Assembly (NCBI RefSeq): GCF_015291645.1
Contig: NZ_CP030055.1
Coordinates: forward strand, 6,324,001-6,388,000
DNA: 64,000 nt
Source of the DNA: Bradyrhizobium sp. CCBAU 53340
GTDB lineage: Bacteria; Pseudomonadota; Alphaproteobacteria; Rhizobiales; Xanthobacteraceae
Reading direction: 5' to 3'
Shown here: positions 1 through 10,255 of the stretch, piece by piece
How the letters are laid out: every line of letters starts with the position of its first letter
How positions within the stretch are numbered: the stretch's first letter is position 1
Made by a program: the position numbers and the translations under genes
The notes under the pieces: generated by a model
Told to the model about the DNA's origin: nothing
Databases searched by the model: none
The model's input: the letters and a program-made list of their open reading frames with translations, nothing else

Positions 1-1953
1 GCCGGCAGCAAAGGCGCCGACCAGGCGAGGGCAGCGAATCTCGTGCGTGAAGCGGTTGATGCGAACCTCGACGAACTCGGCTCCGAAAGCGTAGGCGATC
101 TTGTCCTTTATGGCCGCGCCGCCGACCAGGCGCGCGTGACCGCTGTGCATGGCCTTGAAGGAATCCAGCGGCGCGCCTTCCGGTTTCCACTCGCCATATT
201 CCTCGACCACGCCGACGCTGAGCGCGTCGAATGCCTTCTCCAGATCGAGGGGACGGTCACTCTTCGCCGCCTGGGTCGTCGGCGTCTGGCCGATGCCGAC
301 GGTTTCCTTGGCCTTATCCGTCAGACTTTCGTTGGGCGTGACCGCCTTGAACAGACGCTGGCGGATCTGGTCACACACCATCATCACGGCCGAACAGGTG
401 CTGGCCGTCGAATTGGAGCCGCCCGCGACCGGCGCCGGCGGCAAGTCGCTGTCTCCAATAAAGACAGAAACCTTCTCGAGGGGTACGCCGAGCCGCTCAG
501 AAGCGGTCTGGGCGATGATCGTGTAGGCGCCGGTGCCGATCTCGTGGCCGGCGATCTCGACCCGGGTCCGGCCGTCGCGCTGGAGACGCACGCGCGCGGC
601 CGAGGGCGCCATCTGTGTCGGGTAGCAGGTGGCGGCACACCCATAGCCGATCAGCCAGTCGCCGTCGGACATTGATTTTGGCGCGGCCGAGCGCCGCGCC
701 CAACCGAAGGCCTTCGCGGCTTCGTCGAAACACGCCATCAGCGACCGCGACGTATAGGGCTTGCCGCCGATCGGTTCATTGGTGGTGTCATTGATGCGGC
801 GGAGTTCGACCGGATCCATGTTGAGCTTCGACGCCAGCTCATCCATCGCACTCTCCAGCGCGAACAGATACGGCACCTCCGGCGGCGAGCGCATGAAGCC
901 CGGCGTGTTGCGGTCGGCGCGCACGATCGACACGAGACTGTCGACATTGGGACAGGCATAGAGGCGCGTCGTGGTTTTAGTCCCGCCGACGCAGTAGGGG
1001 TCGGCGCGCGACGACACCTCGGCGCCCTCGTGCCTGAGCGCAACCAATTTGCCGTCACGGTTCGCACCGAGCTTGATCTCATGACGCGTCTCGGCGCGAT
1101 AGGTCGCAATGGTAAACCCCTGATCGCGGGTCGGGATCAGCTTGATCGGCCGGTTCAGGCGCCTGGCGATGCCGGCAATAATGGCGGTGCGCGGCGTCAT
1201 CGAGCCACGTGAACCAAACCCGCCGCCGACATAAGGATTGACCACCCTCACCTTGTCGGCGTCGATGCCGAGCTGCTCGGCAACGCCATTCTTCAGGCCA
1301 TAGACATATTGGCTGGGCTCGTAGATGACGAGATTGTCGCCCATCCAGGCGCAGCTCGTCGAGAACAGCTCCATTGGATTGTGGTGCTGTGTCGGCGTGT
1401 CGTAGGACGCGGTGAGCTTGACCTCGGCCTCCTCGAACGCCTTGGCGAAATTGCCGACCTGCGGATCTTCCTTGAACTGCGCATTCTGGCCTTTTGCGGC
1501 GGCTTTCGTCGTTCCCGGCGAATCGAAACTGGCGCTTGGCGTCATCGCCGTGTAACTGACCTTGACGCGATTGGCGGCCTCGCGCGCGGCTTCGTAGCTC
1601 TCCGCGACGACCACTGCGATGATCTCACCGTCATGGGCGATGTCGGCCGACTTCAGCGGCTGGATCGTGGTACCGGCATAGCCGCCATTGCTGAAGAGTT
1701 TTGACTCCTTCAGATCAGGCGCATTCTCGTGCGTGACGATGTCGATGACGCCACGGACGTGTTTGGCATCGTCGAGATCGAAGCTGTTGATGCGCCCCCT
1801 GGAAATCGCACTGGTGACCAGGAATGCATAGGCCGGGTTGTCCAGCGGCATATCGGACCCGTAGGTCGCCCGTCCCGTGACTTTTGCAGTCGCATCATAG
1901 CGCGGCACGGGCTGGCCCATATTCGCCTTCGGCTCGGGAGCGGCAGCGGTCAT
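1..1953 (-). CDS. paoC: aldehyde oxidoreductase, molybdopterin-binding subunit (partial, 3' end beyond left edge)
   Basis: This is the large molybdenum-cofactor subunit of a xanthine-oxidase-family aldehyde dehydrogenase, PaoC/YagR type. The ATG at 1953 lies 2 bp after the stop of the FAD subunit gene, so the two are probably translationally coupled. About 650 residues are visible and the C-terminus, with the catalytic Glu of the family, lies outside the window. Visible family features are the N-terminal a/b-hammerhead region (PVPRYDATAKVTGRATYGSD), the glycine-rich motif NPYVGGGFGSRG that contacts the cofactor, and EIGTGAYTIIAQTASERLG near the visible end. With the next two genes it forms a 2Fe-2S / FAD / Mo operon read leftward. 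The physiological aldehyde is not predictable from sequence. Confidence 0.86.
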   Translation of the reverse strand, partial: MTAAAPEPKANMGQPVPRYDATAKVTGRATYGSDMPLDNPAYAFLVTSAISRGRINSFDLDDAKHVRGVIDIVTHENAPDLKESKLFSNGGYAGTTIQPLKSADIAHDGEIIAVVVAESYEAAREAANRVKVSYTAMTPSASFDSPGTTKAAAKGQNAQFKEDPQVGNFAKAFEEAEVKLTASYDTPTQHHNPMELFSTSCAWMGDNLVIYEPSQYVYGLKNGVAEQLGIDADKVRVVNPYVGGGFGSRGSMTPRTAIIAGIARRLNRPIKLIPTRDQGFTIATYRAETRHEIKLGANRDGKLVALRHEGAEVSSRADPYCVGGTKTTTRLYACPNVDSLVSIVRADRNTPGFMRSPPEVPYLFALESAMDELASKLNMDPVELRRINDTTNEPIGGKPYTSRSLMACFDEAAKAFGWARRSAAPKSMSDGDWLIGYGCAATCYPTQMAPSAARVRLQRDGRTRVEIAGHEIGTGAYTIIAQTASERLGVPLEKVSVFIGDSDLPPAPVAGGSNSTASTCSAVMMVCDQIRQRLFKAVTPNESLTDKAKETVGIGQTPTTQAAKSDRPLDLEKAFDALSVGVVEEYGEWKPEGAPLDSFKAMHSGHARLVGGAAIKDKIAYAFGAEFVEVRINRFTHEIRCPRLVGAFAAG

Positions 1954-1955
1954 GG

Positions 1956-2972
1956 TCAGATCTCCATCGTTACGGCCTGCTGGAGCGCGCGAGCCACAAC
2001 GCGCTTGCCGAGCGCGATCTTGAAGCTGTTATGCTGGCGTCCCTTGGCGTCGGCAAAGGCGGCATCCGCGGCGCGCTGCGCCAGACTGTCGTCGAATTTT
2101 TGTCCCCTGAGCTGCGCTTCCGTCTCTCGCGCGCGCCAGGGCACCGTGGCGACGCCACCAAGCGCGACACGCGCGTCCCGAATGGTGCCGTCCTGCACAT
2201 CGAGCGCGACAGCAGCCGACGAAAGCGCGAACTCATAGGATTGCCGGTCGCGCGCCTTCAGATAAACCGAGCGCGGCCAGCGGCCCGAAATGACGAAGGC
2301 GGAGATCAATTCGCCCGGCTGAAGCGTGGTCTCGATTTCCGGCGTATTGCCCGGCGCCTTGTGCAGTTCGGCAAACGGCATGCTGCGAGTCCCGGACTTG
2401 CCGGTAATCTCGACCGTGGCGTCCAGCGCGATCAGCGACTGGGCGAAATCGCCTGGATAGGTCGCGATGCACTGGTCGGATGTGCCGAGCACCGCATGCA
2501 TGCGGTTGAAGCCATCCATCGCGGCACAGCCGGAGCCCGGATTGCGCTTGTTGCAATTCGCGTAGGAGACATCGCGGAAATAGCTGCAACGCGTCCGCTG
2601 CATCACGTTGCCGCCAAGCGTTGCCATATTGCGCAGTTGGGCGCTGGCCGCGAGTTTCAGGGAATTGGCGATGACCGGATAGTTGCGCTGGATCTCATCA
2701 TGTGCGGCAACATCCGACATCTTCGCGAGCGCGCCGAGACGCAGGTTACCCTCGCCGGGCCAGATCGCCGACCAGCCCTGCGCCAGCGGATTGATGTCGA
2801 CGATCGCAGCCGGCCGCATCACGTCGAGCTTCATCAGGTCGATCAGCGTGGTGCCTCCGGCGAGCGGCTGTGCCGTCGCCTGCGTCAGCGGATTGTTGGC
2901 GGCCGCGGCGACGCCGAGCGCCTGTACGGCCATGTCAGGGTCTGTCGCCCTCTGATACGAGAACGGTCGCAT
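1956..2972 (-). CDS. paoB: aldehyde oxidoreductase, FAD-binding subunit
   Basis: A 338-residue FAD subunit of the xanthine dehydrogenase family (FAD_binding_5 then CO_deh_flav_C). The flavin-contacting motif PLAGGTTLIDLMKL is at about residues 37-50 and ATLGGNVMQRTRC at about 117-129. Four cysteines (C129, C140, C149, C168) sit in an insertion with the pattern CSYF-x6-CNKRNPGSGC, the arrangement that binds an extra 4Fe-4S cluster in E. coli PaoB. This separates it from plain xanthine dehydrogenase FAD subunits and supports the Pao assignment. The gene lies 3 bp after paoA and 2 bp before paoC, a tight three-gene operon. Confidence 0.88.
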   Translation of the reverse strand: MRPFSYQRATDPDMAVQALGVAAAANNPLTQATAQPLAGGTTLIDLMKLDVMRPAAIVDINPLAQGWSAIWPGEGNLRLGALAKMSDVAAHDEIQRNYPVIANSLKLAASAQLRNMATLGGNVMQRTRCSYFRDVSYANCNKRNPGSGCAAMDGFNRMHAVLGTSDQCIATYPGDFAQSLIALDATVEITGKSGTRSMPFAELHKAPGNTPEIETTLQPGELISAFVISGRWPRSVYLKARDRQSYEFALSSAAVALDVQDGTIRDARVALGGVATVPWRARETEAQLRGQKFDDSLAQRAADAAFADAKGRQHNSFKIALGKRVVARALQQAVTMEI

Positions 2973-2975
2973 GGG

Positions 2976-3590
2976 CTAGCCTTTCAAGATCTCGGGCGCA
3001 GCCTGCTTCACGGCGGCGACGATGTTCGGATAGGCGGCGCAGCGGCAGATGTTGCCGCTCATATATTCGCGGATGTCCGCATCTGTACCGGCATGTCCCT
3101 CCTTCACGCAGGCGATCGCCGACATGATCTGGCCGGGCGTGCAATAGCCACATTGGAAGGCATCGTTATCGACGAACGCCTGCTGCATCGGGTGCAGCCG
3201 GTCGTTGGTCGCAAGGCCCTCGACGGTCGTGATCTCCTGGCCCTCGGCCGCGAGTGCAAGCGTCAGGCAGGAGACGACGCGGCGGTCGCCGATCAGCACC
3301 GTGCAGGCGCCGCACTGGCCGTGATCGCAACCCTTCTTGCTGCCGGTCAGTCTGAGATGTTCGCGTAGCGCATCCAGCACCGTGGTGCGCGCGTCGAGAC
3401 TGAGGCGCTTGTCCTGACCATTGACACGCAACGTGACGTCGACGGGAAGCGCGGGATCCTGGGCCGCCGGCATTCGCGCTTCACGCGCGGCCGCGCGCGC
3501 AGCGAACGGAACAAGGGCGCTGCCTGCGGCACCGGCCATGAAGGCGCGCCGGTCGAATCCGGATGGTCGGGAACTTGAATGATCGGGCAT
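2976..3590 (-). CDS. paoA: aldehyde oxidoreductase, 2Fe-2S subunit with Tat signal
   Basis: A 204-residue small subunit with two [2Fe-2S] clusters: a plant-ferredoxin-type set (GCDHGQCGACTVLIGDRRVVSC, split by the family spacing) and a C-terminal CGYCTPGQ...CRCAAY set. The N-terminus carries a twin-arginine signal (RRAFMAGAAGSALVPFAARA), so the folded heterotrimer should be exported to the periplasm as in E. coli PaoABC. The start at 3590 is preferred over the in-frame one at 3635 because a GGAGG lies about 7 nt upstream. It is the first gene of the leftward operon. A PaoD-type cofactor-insertion chaperone is not visible and could lie left of the window. Confidence 0.88.
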   Translation of the reverse strand: MPDHSSSRPSGFDRRAFMAGAAGSALVPFAARAAAREARMPAAQDPALPVDVTLRVNGQDKRLSLDARTTVLDALREHLRLTGSKKGCDHGQCGACTVLIGDRRVVSCLTLALAAEGQEITTVEGLATNDRLHPMQQAFVDNDAFQCGYCTPGQIMSAIACVKEGHAGTDADIREYMSGNICRCAAYPNIVAAVKQAAPEILKG

Positions 3591-3756
3591 GGACGGCCTC
3601 CGCCGCTTCGAAAACAGAGCGGCGCACGCCTGCACTGCTCACGACCCACCAACTTGGGGCCATGAGCTCCGTTCCGAACGGGAAAGGGCGACGCAGCCCG
3701 ATGCCACGTCGCCCCTCCGTCAACTTTTCCTGAACTCTTCGCCAGGAACCGCGCGA

Positions 3757-5343
3757 TCAATAGCCCAACGCGCAGCCGTCCTTGCGCGGATCGGAACCGC
3801 CGGTGAGCGTACCCTTGTCCCAGTCGATCCAGATCGCCTGGGCCCCGCCAAGCGGACCGACCACGCTGGTGGTCTTGTGGCCGAGCTTCTTCAGGCCCTC
3901 GACGATCTCAACCGGCACGCTGTCCTCGAGCTGGTACTGGCCCTCGTAGTGCAGGCCGCGCGGCATGTCGATCGCCTCCTGCACGTCGCAGCCATAGTCG
4001 AGGATGTTGGTCAACAGATGGGTCTGGCCGGTCGGTTGATACTGTCCGCCCATCACTGCGAATGACATTGTGGAACGGCCGCCCTTGGTGAGCAGCCCCG
4101 GCATGATCGTGTGCAGCGGACGCTTGCCACCTTCGATGCAGTTGGGATGGCCCGGCTGAATGCGGAAGCCACCGGCGCGATTTTGGAACAATACGCCGGT
4201 CTTGTTGGAGACGATCGCCGAGCCGAAAGAGTGCGCGACCGAATTGATGAACGAGCAGACGTTGCGATCCTTGTCCACGACCGTGATGTAGATGGTCGAG
4301 GGATTCATCGGCGGCGCGACATTGGGCAGGTCGAGCGTGCCGTCCATGCGGATCTTGCTGATGTACTCGTCGGCAAAGCCCTTCTCGAGCATCTCGGCGA
4401 CGTTGATCTTCATGTGCTCGGGAGAGGCGACATGCATCTCGCGATTCATGTAGGCGATGCGCGCAGCTTCCGCCTCGAGATGGAAGCGCTCGACGCTGAC
4501 GGGCGCATAGTTGGTCAGGTCGAAGCGCGAGAGGATATTGAGCATCAACAGCGCGGTCACGCCCGGGCCGTTCGGCGGGCACTGCCAGACGTCGTAGCCC
4601 TTGTACATGGTGCCGATCGGCGTCGTCGTTTCGGTGGTGTGCGCGGCGAAATCGTCGAGCGTGTGCAGGCCGCCGATGCCGCGCAGGGTCTCGACCATGT
4701 CCTCCGCGATCTCGCCCTTGTAGAAGGCATCGCGGCCGTCCTTGGCGATCGCCCGCAGCGTCTTGCCAAGCTCGGCCTGGCGGATGACGTCGCCGGCCAC
4801 CGGCGGCTTGCCGCCCGGCAGCAGGTAGCGCACGGTGTTGGTGCCGTTCTTCAGCTTCTCGAACTGGTTCTTCCAGTCGAACGCGATGCGGGGCGCAACG
4901 ACATAGCCTTCCTCGGCCGCCTTGATCGCCGGCTGCAGCAGCCGGTCGAAGCCGAACTTGCCGTGGTCGCGCAGCACGGTGGCAAACGCATCGATCACGC
5001 CGGGGATCGAGACCGCATGCGCGGAGGTCAGCGGCACGGAATTGATCTTGCGCTCGAGATACCAGTCGGCATTCGCCGCCTTTGGCGCACGGCCGGAGCC
5101 GTTATAGGCGATGATCTTGCCCTCACCGCGCGGCTGGATCAGCGCGAAGCAATCGCCGCCGATGCCGGTCGATTGCGGCTCGATCACGCCGAGCAGCGCC
5201 GAACCCGCCACCGCCGCGTCCACCGCCGTGCCGCCCTCGCGCAGCACCTCGATCGCGGCAAGGGATGCCTGCGGATGCGAGGTCGCCACCATCGCATTGG
5301 TGGCGTGGACCGTGGACCTGCCGGGGAAATGGAAGTTTCTCAT
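3757..5343 (-). CDS. ggt: gamma-glutamyltransferase family protein (Ntn hydrolase)
   Basis: A 528-residue gamma-glutamyltranspeptidase-family protein. The start [20 protein letters not shown] is chosen because the family begins just before the ATN-MVAT-HP motif; upstream in-frame codons add unrelated sequence. Visible motifs are [26 protein letters not shown] and [12 protein letters not shown]350 in [13 protein letters not shown] aligns with the autocatalytic Thr of classical enzymes, but the flanking residues (STIYIT in place of the usual TTHxS) differ, so the enzyme may prefer another gamma-glutamyl or acyl substrate. No signal peptide is evident with this start, unlike periplasmic E. coli GGT. 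It is divergent from trhO across 185 bp. Confidence 0.82.
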   Translation of the reverse strand: MRNFHFPGRSTVHATNAMVATSHPQASLAAIEVLREGGTAVDAAVAGSALLGVIEPQSTGIGGDCFALIQPRGEGKIIAYNGSGRAPKAANADWYLERKINSVPLTSAHAVSIPGVIDAFATVLRDHGKFGFDRLLQPAIKAAEEGYVVAPRIAFDWKNQFEKLKNGTNTVRYLLPGGKPPVAGDVIRQAELGKTLRAIAKDGRDAFYKGEIAEDMVETLRGIGGLHTLDDFAAHTTETTTPIGTMYKGYDVWQCPPNGPGVTALLMLNILSRFDLTNYAPVSVERFHLEAEAARIAYMNREMHVASPEHMKINVAEMLEKGFADEYISKIRMDGTLDLPNVAPPMNPSTIYITVVDKDRNVCSFINSVAHSFGSAIVSNKTGVLFQNRAGGFRIQPGHPNCIEGGKRPLHTIMPGLLTKGGRSTMSFAVMGGQYQPTGQTHLLTNILDYGCDVQEAIDMPRGLHYEGQYQLEDSVPVEIVEGLKKLGHKTTSVVGPLGGAQAIWIDWDKGTLTGGSDPRKDGCALGY

Positions 5344-5528
5344 CGAATTCTTGCTCTTTCTCAGACCGTGGGCGCGGATGGCACGCCATCCCGGAAAAAC
5401 CCGGCTTACATGACACATTCCGGCCCACCCGGGCAATGCTGGCATGCCACGGAAATGGCTGCCATCCGCCGGGAATAGAGCTGCTGGTTGCGGGTTTTCT
5501 GGGCGCCGGCCGCCTGCTAAACGGGCGC

Positions 5529-6356
5529 ATGATTTACAAGGTCTGCGCGTTCTACCAATTCGCCGCCCTGCCCGATTACCGCGAGCTGCGCGAGCCGCTG
5601 CGCGCGTTCTGCGCCGACCTGTCCCTGAAGGGCAGCGTGCTGCTGGCTCAGGAGGGCATCAACGGCACGATCGCGGGCTCGGGCGAAGCGATCGACGCCT
5701 TCGTCCACGAACTGGCGCACGGGGCGATGTTCGGCGGCAGGCTCGACCATCTCGAACTGAAGTGCTCGACCGCCGAGGCCATGCCGTTCGGCCGGCTCAA
5801 GGTGCGGTTGAAGAAGGAGATCGTCACGCTGGGCGACCCCGCCGCGGACCCGACCCGGCAGGTCGGCATCTATGTCGAGGCCGCCGAATGGAACGCGCTG
5901 ATCTCCTCGCCCGACACGCTGGTGCTCGACACCCGCAATGCCTTCGAGGTTGCGATGGGCACGTTCGAGGGCGCGGTCGATCCCGACATCAAGAGCTTTG
6001 GCCAATTCAAGGAATTTGCCGCGGCAAAGCTAGACCCCGCGAAACACAGGCGTATCGCGATGTTCTGCACCGGCGGCATCCGCTGCGAGAAGGCCAGCGC
6101 GCATCTGCTGGCGCGCGGCTTCGCCGAGGTCTACCACCTCAAGGGCGGGATTCTGAAGTATCTGGAAGAGGTGCCGGAGGCACAGAGTCGCTGGCGCGGC
6201 GAATGCTTCGTGTTCGACGAGCGCATCGCACTTGGTCACGGATTGCGCGAGCGGGGCTTGCGCGAACAAGTCATGTGCGAACAAGACATGTGCGAACAAG
6301 ACATGTGCGAACAAGTCATGTGCGAACAAGTCATGGGGCAGGCAAGTGACGAGTGA
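5529..6356 (+). CDS. trhO: oxygen-dependent tRNA uridine-34 hydroxylase (rhodanese-domain)
   Basis: A 275-residue YceA/TrhO protein, which makes 5-hydroxyuridine at tRNA position 34. The N-terminal UPF0176 domain is followed by a rhodanese domain with active-site loop [11 protein letters not shown]; the catalytic Cys is C180. The start is ATG 5529 ([12 protein letters not shown]); the frame is open further upstream but without similarity. The last ~30 residues are unusual: five in-frame copies of a 15-bp repeat encode EQ(V/D)MC pentapeptides just before the stop. The gene overlaps slyX by 11 bp. The function call rests on the family; the tail is a local expansion. Confidence 0.9.
   Translation: MIYKVCAFYQFAALPDYRELREPLRAFCADLSLKGSVLLAQEGINGTIAGSGEAIDAFVHELAHGAMFGGRLDHLELKCSTAEAMPFGRLKVRLKKEIVTLGDPAADPTRQVGIYVEAAEWNALISSPDTLVLDTRNAFEVAMGTFEGAVDPDIKSFGQFKEFAAAKLDPAKHRRIAMFCTGGIRCEKASAHLLARGFAEVYHLKGGILKYLEEVPEAQSRWRGECFVFDERIALGHGLRERGLREQVMCEQDMCEQDMCEQVMCEQVMGQASDE
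6264..6338 (+). repeat. five tandem copies of a 15-bp repeat inside the trhO 3' end
   Basis: Units are GAACAAGTCATGTGC or its single-base variant GAACAAGACATGTGC, at 6264, 6279, 6294, 6309 and 6324; the last unit ends GGGG in place of TGTGC. Because 15 is a multiple of three, copy-number change would keep the trhO frame (EQ[V/D]MC units). The slyX frame is also open through the array (ANK[S/T]C units). Confidence 0.95.
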
Positions 6357-6564
6357 GATCAAGACGCTCGCCGAGCGCATCGACACGCTGGAGACGCGCC
6401 TCGCCTATCAGGACGACACCATCGAGGCGCTGAACCAGACCATCACCGCGCAGTGGAAGCAGATCGACACGCTGACGCGCCAGCTCGCGCAGCTCAGCGA
6501 GCGGCTGCAAGAGGCCGAGGCGAATGCGCCGGGGCCCGCCAACGAGCGCCCGCCGCATTATTGA
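6346..6564 (+). CDS. slyX: SlyX family protein
   Basis: A 72-residue SlyX-family coiled-coil protein: [20 protein letters not shown] then [20 protein letters not shown], ending in the family's typical PPHY. The start GTG 6346 is chosen because the conserved sequence begins immediately ([11 protein letters not shown]) and GGGGCAGG lies about 4 nt upstream; it overlaps the end of trhO. The frame stays open to an ATG at 6232 through the 15-bp repeats, which would add a Cys-rich N-terminal extension; I consider this unlikely. Biochemical function is unknown in the family. Confidence 0.85.
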   Translation: MTSEIKTLAERIDTLETRLAYQDDTIEALNQTITAQWKQIDTLTRQLAQLSERLQEAEANAPGPANERPPHY

Positions 6565-6570
6565 GCGGAA

Positions 6571-8472
6571 CTACTGGCCGGATGCCTTGGGCAGCAGGGT
6601 CGTGACCTCGCCGGACATCATCAGCCGATCGCGACCGCCATCCTTGGCGGCATAAAGCGCCTGGTCCGCAGCCTCCACCAGCGAATCCGTGCCCGCGGTA
6701 CGTTCGAAGGCCGGTCGGCAGGCTGCGCCGCCCACCGAGAGGGTGACACATGCAGCCGGATTGGAAGCGTGGACCAGACCCGCATCGTGAACGGCGCTGC
6801 GGATCCGCTCGCCGACGCGGGCACAGCCGGCGGCATCGGTGTTCGGCAGCAGCATGGCGAATTCCTCGCCGCCATAGCGGGCCGCAAGATCACCTGTCCG
6901 CTGCACCTCGGCCGCGATGACCTTCGCCACCACGCGCAAGCAGGCGTCGCCTGCGGGATGGCCATATTCGTCGTTGTAGGATTTGAAGTGATCAACGTCG
7001 ATCATCAGGAGGCCGAGGCTGGAACGGTCGCGATAGGCACGCGCCCATTCCTCCTTCAGCCGCTCGTCGAAACGGCGGCGGTTGGCAAGGCCGGTGAGAC
7101 TGTCCTCGATCGCGAGCGTCTCGAGCCTGGTCTCCAGATTCTTCTGCTCGGTGATGTCGCGCGAGATCGCGACCACGCCGTCGACAGTGCCGTTGTCCTT
7201 GCGCGTCACCCGCATGGTCGATTCCAGCCAGACCTCGGACTTCTGCCGGTGCACGTTGCGGTAAGTGAGGCGCGCTTCGTCCATGTCGCCGCGCTTCATG
7301 GCGTCGACGATCGCCTGCACATGCGGCCGGTCTTCCGGATGGATGCCGGCGAGCGCGTCGGTGCCGATCAGCTGATTGGGGCGCCAGCCGACGACGCGGT
7401 TGGACGACGGCGAGACGTAGCGCAGCCGCTCGTCGAGCCCGATGCGGGTGACCATGTCGCTGGAACCTTCCGCGAGCAGGCGGAAATGCGCCTCCTTCTC
7501 GACCAGTGCCGCCGCCATGCGCTGGCCGCGTTGCAACTGCCGCACCAGCACCGCGCCGATGATCGCGATCAGCATCACCAGCGCGACCACATACAGCATG
7601 CGGGAGATCGCTGCGGCCCGCCACGGAGCGAGCAACTCGTCCTGGTCGACAGTGGCGAGCACAAGGAGCGGGTAACGGCCAGAGCGCTTGAAGAAGCTGA
7701 CGCGTTGGGCGCCGTCCAGCGGCGATTTGAAACGATAGGCGCCGCTCGGCCGTTGCAGGCTCGGGTCGCGGAACAGCGGCGCGTCGGCGACGCTGCGTCC
7801 GACGAACCGCTCGTTGTTCGGATTGCGCGCGATGATTAGGCCGTCGCCATGCACGAGCGCGACCGAGCTGTTGCGCCCGATCTCGAACTGCTCGTAGAAG
7901 TGCGAGAGATAGCCGGCGCTGATGGTTGCGAGCACGACGCCGCCGAAGCTGCCATCCGGCTTGTTGAAGCGCCGTGACAGCGTGACGACCGATTGCCCGT
8001 CGAGCACGCTCTTCACGGGGTGTCCGACATAGGCGTCGCGCTTCGGCGAGAGCTGATGGTGACGGAAGAACGTATCGTCGCTGAGCGTCGATGCGATGGT
8101 CCCGGGCGAGGTCAGCCAGTTACCCTGGTCATCGATGATGGCAAGGCTGTGGATGCGCGCGACCGCCGTCTTGCGGGCTTCAAGGACCTTGCCGAGCTTG
8201 GCGATGGTGGACGGGCCGGTGCCGTCCATCTCCAGCCGACTGACGACACCGACGACGCCGGAATCCAGGAGGTCGAGGCTGTCCTCGGCATGCTGCGTCA
8301 ACGAGCGCGCGACGTTCGCCATCTCGGTTTCGGCGCCCTTGAGCACCGCGTCCCGCGCCGCCCATTCACGCCAGCCGCTGACGCCGAGGATTGCGACGCA
8401 AGTGAGCACGACAAAAGCTGCCGCGCGCAATGGCAAGCGGCTCAGTCCGGCTCTCTGTGAGGCGAGGCTCAT
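6571..8472 (-). CDS. membrane-bound diguanylate cyclase with periplasmic Cache-type sensor, PAS and GGDEF domains
   Basis: A 633-residue predicted diguanylate cyclase making cyclic di-GMP from GTP. A transmembrane helix (about 14-33) is followed by a ~240-residue extracytoplasmic segment with Cache-like features (SLAIIDDQGNWL, NPNNERFVGRS), a second helix (AISRMLYVVALVMLIAIIGA), a PAS domain (HFRLLAEGSSDMVTRIGLDE through SRDITEQKN) and a C-terminal GGDEF domain. The active-site motif is GGEEF at 534-538, preceded by RTGD with the five-residue spacing of an inhibitory RxxD I-site, so product inhibition is expected. Start 8472 (MSLASQRAGLSRL) is preferred over 8532. It is convergent with slyX, only 6 bp apart. 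The sensed ligand is unknown. Confidence 0.88.
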   Translation of the reverse strand: MSLASQRAGLSRLPLRAAAFVVLTCVAILGVSGWREWAARDAVLKGAETEMANVARSLTQHAEDSLDLLDSGVVGVVSRLEMDGTGPSTIAKLGKVLEARKTAVARIHSLAIIDDQGNWLTSPGTIASTLSDDTFFRHHQLSPKRDAYVGHPVKSVLDGQSVVTLSRRFNKPDGSFGGVVLATISAGYLSHFYEQFEIGRNSSVALVHGDGLIIARNPNNERFVGRSVADAPLFRDPSLQRPSGAYRFKSPLDGAQRVSFFKRSGRYPLLVLATVDQDELLAPWRAAAISRMLYVVALVMLIAIIGAVLVRQLQRGQRMAAALVEKEAHFRLLAEGSSDMVTRIGLDERLRYVSPSSNRVVGWRPNQLIGTDALAGIHPEDRPHVQAIVDAMKRGDMDEARLTYRNVHRQKSEVWLESTMRVTRKDNGTVDGVVAISRDITEQKNLETRLETLAIEDSLTGLANRRRFDERLKEEWARAYRDRSSLGLLMIDVDHFKSYNDEYGHPAGDACLRVVAKVIAAEVQRTGDLAARYGGEEFAMLLPNTDAAGCARVGERIRSAVHDAGLVHASNPAACVTLSVGGAACRPAFERTAGTDSLVEAADQALYAAKDGGRDRLMMSGEVTTLLPKASGQ

Positions 8473-8646
8473 GCGGCAGAAGTCTCCAATAGCCGGAAAC
8501 TCTGCCGCTTCTGTTATTGAACCCTGAAGCATCCGCCCGGATTCGCATTCATCTACGGGTTTTCCCGTACTCCTACGGACCGGGGCTTCTGCAGATCGCT
8601 AACAAGGTCTTATCAAGACTATCGGAAACTGGCGGCCTCCCGCTCG

Positions 8647-8940
<294 letters not shown>

Positions 8941-8972
8941 TCAGGAACCCCGGATCTGCATCAGGAAGTCTC

Positions 8973-10007
8973 GTGCCCCAAACTGCAACAAAGCCTTTCA
9001 TCGACGTCCTCGCCGGCCGACGGCAAACCATCCCGCCGATGTGGATGATGCGGCAGGCCGGCCGCTATCTGCCTGAATATCGCGAGGTCCGGGCCAAAGC
9101 CGGTAGCTTCCTCGATCTCTGCTTTAACCCGGAGCTCGCCGCCGAGGTCACGCTGCAGCCGATCCGACGGTTCAGCTTCGATGCGGCGATCATCTTCTCC
9201 GACATCCTGGTGATCCCCTACGCGCTCGGCCGCTCCGTCCGGTTCGAGGTCGGCGAAGGTCCGCGGCTCGAGCCGCTGGACGATCCGGCCAAGGTCGCAA
9301 CGCTCGCCGCGCAGGCGGACTTCGGCACGTTGCAGCCGGTGTTCGACGCACTCAGGATCGTGCGCGGCGCGCTCGATCCTGAGGTCGCGCTGATCGGCTT
9401 CTGCGGCGCGCCGTGGACGGTTGCGACCTACATGGTCGCGGGCCAGGGCACGCCCGACCAGGCGCCGGCGCGGATGATGGCCTACCGGCATCCGGAGGCG
9501 TTCTCGAAAATCATCGACGTGCTGGTCGAGACCTCGATCCGGTATCTGCTGGCGCAGCTCGAGGCTGGCGCCAACGCCTTGCAGATCTTCGACACCTGGG
9601 CCGGCGTGCTGCCGCCGGCCGAGTTCGCGCGCTGGTCGACCGAGCCGACACGGCGCATCGTCGAGGGCGTGCGGGCGAAGGTGCCGGATGCCAGGATCAT
9701 CGGCTTCCCCCGCGGCGCCGGCGCGCAATTGCCTGGTTACGTCGAGGCGACCGGTGTCAATGCCGTCAGCATGGACTGGACCGCGGAGCCCGCCTTCATC
9801 CGTGAGCGCGTGCAGAGCCGCGTCGCGGTGCAGGGCAATCTCGATCCGCTGGTGCTGATCACGGGCGGCGATGCGCTCGACCGTGCGGTGGACGATGTGC
9901 TGGCGAACTTTGCCCAAGGTCGCTTCATCTTCAATCTCGGCCACGGCATCCAGCCGGCGACGCCGATCGCCCATGTCGAGCAGATGATCAAGCGGGTGCG
10001 TGGATAA
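8973..10007 (+). CDS. hemE: uroporphyrinogen decarboxylase
   Basis: A 344-residue HemE, which decarboxylates uroporphyrinogen III to coproporphyrinogen III in the cytoplasm during heme synthesis. Signature motifs are [17 protein letters not shown] at the N-terminus and [18 protein letters not shown] in the middle; the family Asp in [14 protein letters not shown] and the C-terminal [16 protein letters not shown] are present. The start is GTG 8973, with AGGAAG about 5 nt upstream; the frame is open to 8850 but that sequence belongs to the divergent promoter region. The gene appears monocistronic. Confidence 0.95.
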   Translation: MPQTATKPFIDVLAGRRQTIPPMWMMRQAGRYLPEYREVRAKAGSFLDLCFNPELAAEVTLQPIRRFSFDAAIIFSDILVIPYALGRSVRFEVGEGPRLEPLDDPAKVATLAAQADFGTLQPVFDALRIVRGALDPEVALIGFCGAPWTVATYMVAGQGTPDQAPARMMAYRHPEAFSKIIDVLVETSIRYLLAQLEAGANALQIFDTWAGVLPPAEFARWSTEPTRRIVEGVRAKVPDARIIGFPRGAGAQLPGYVEATGVNAVSMDWTAEPAFIRERVQSRVAVQGNLDPLVLITGGDALDRAVDDVLANFAQGRFIFNLGHGIQPATPIAHVEQMIKRVRG

Positions 10008-10255
10008 GATACTAGCGGACGCTCCATGTCGTCATGGCCAGGCTTCAACGAGCGGAGACCAAAACCGCGAAAACAACCCCATGCACCGTACAAATCGTTG
10101 GGGGATTTCGCATGATGCGGTCATGCGATTTTTCCGAAGATCATTTGACCCGTCGGGCAAAACAGGCGCATACTGCGATCGTCACCCGGGTGGCCCCTGA
10201 CGCTCGGCCCAACGCAGCGAATCGCGAGATGAGCGCCGGGACTTGATCGCGCGCG

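Noticed and set aside
1884..3368. 494-codon plus-strand frame over the paoA/paoB region
   Set aside because: Antisense to two clearly recognised subunits; no motif or start signal of its own.
4111..5478. 455-codon plus-strand frame opposite the GGT gene
   Set aside because: Antisense shadow; the minus-strand protein shows GGT motifs throughout.
6264..6338. Short direct repeats considered as a CRISPR array
   Set aside because: Units are 15 bp, contiguous without spacers, and in frame within trhO.
10034..10246. 70-codon frame between hemE and ccoG
   Set aside because: No ribosome-binding site, no recognisable protein; lies in a 248-bp gap between two gene ends.
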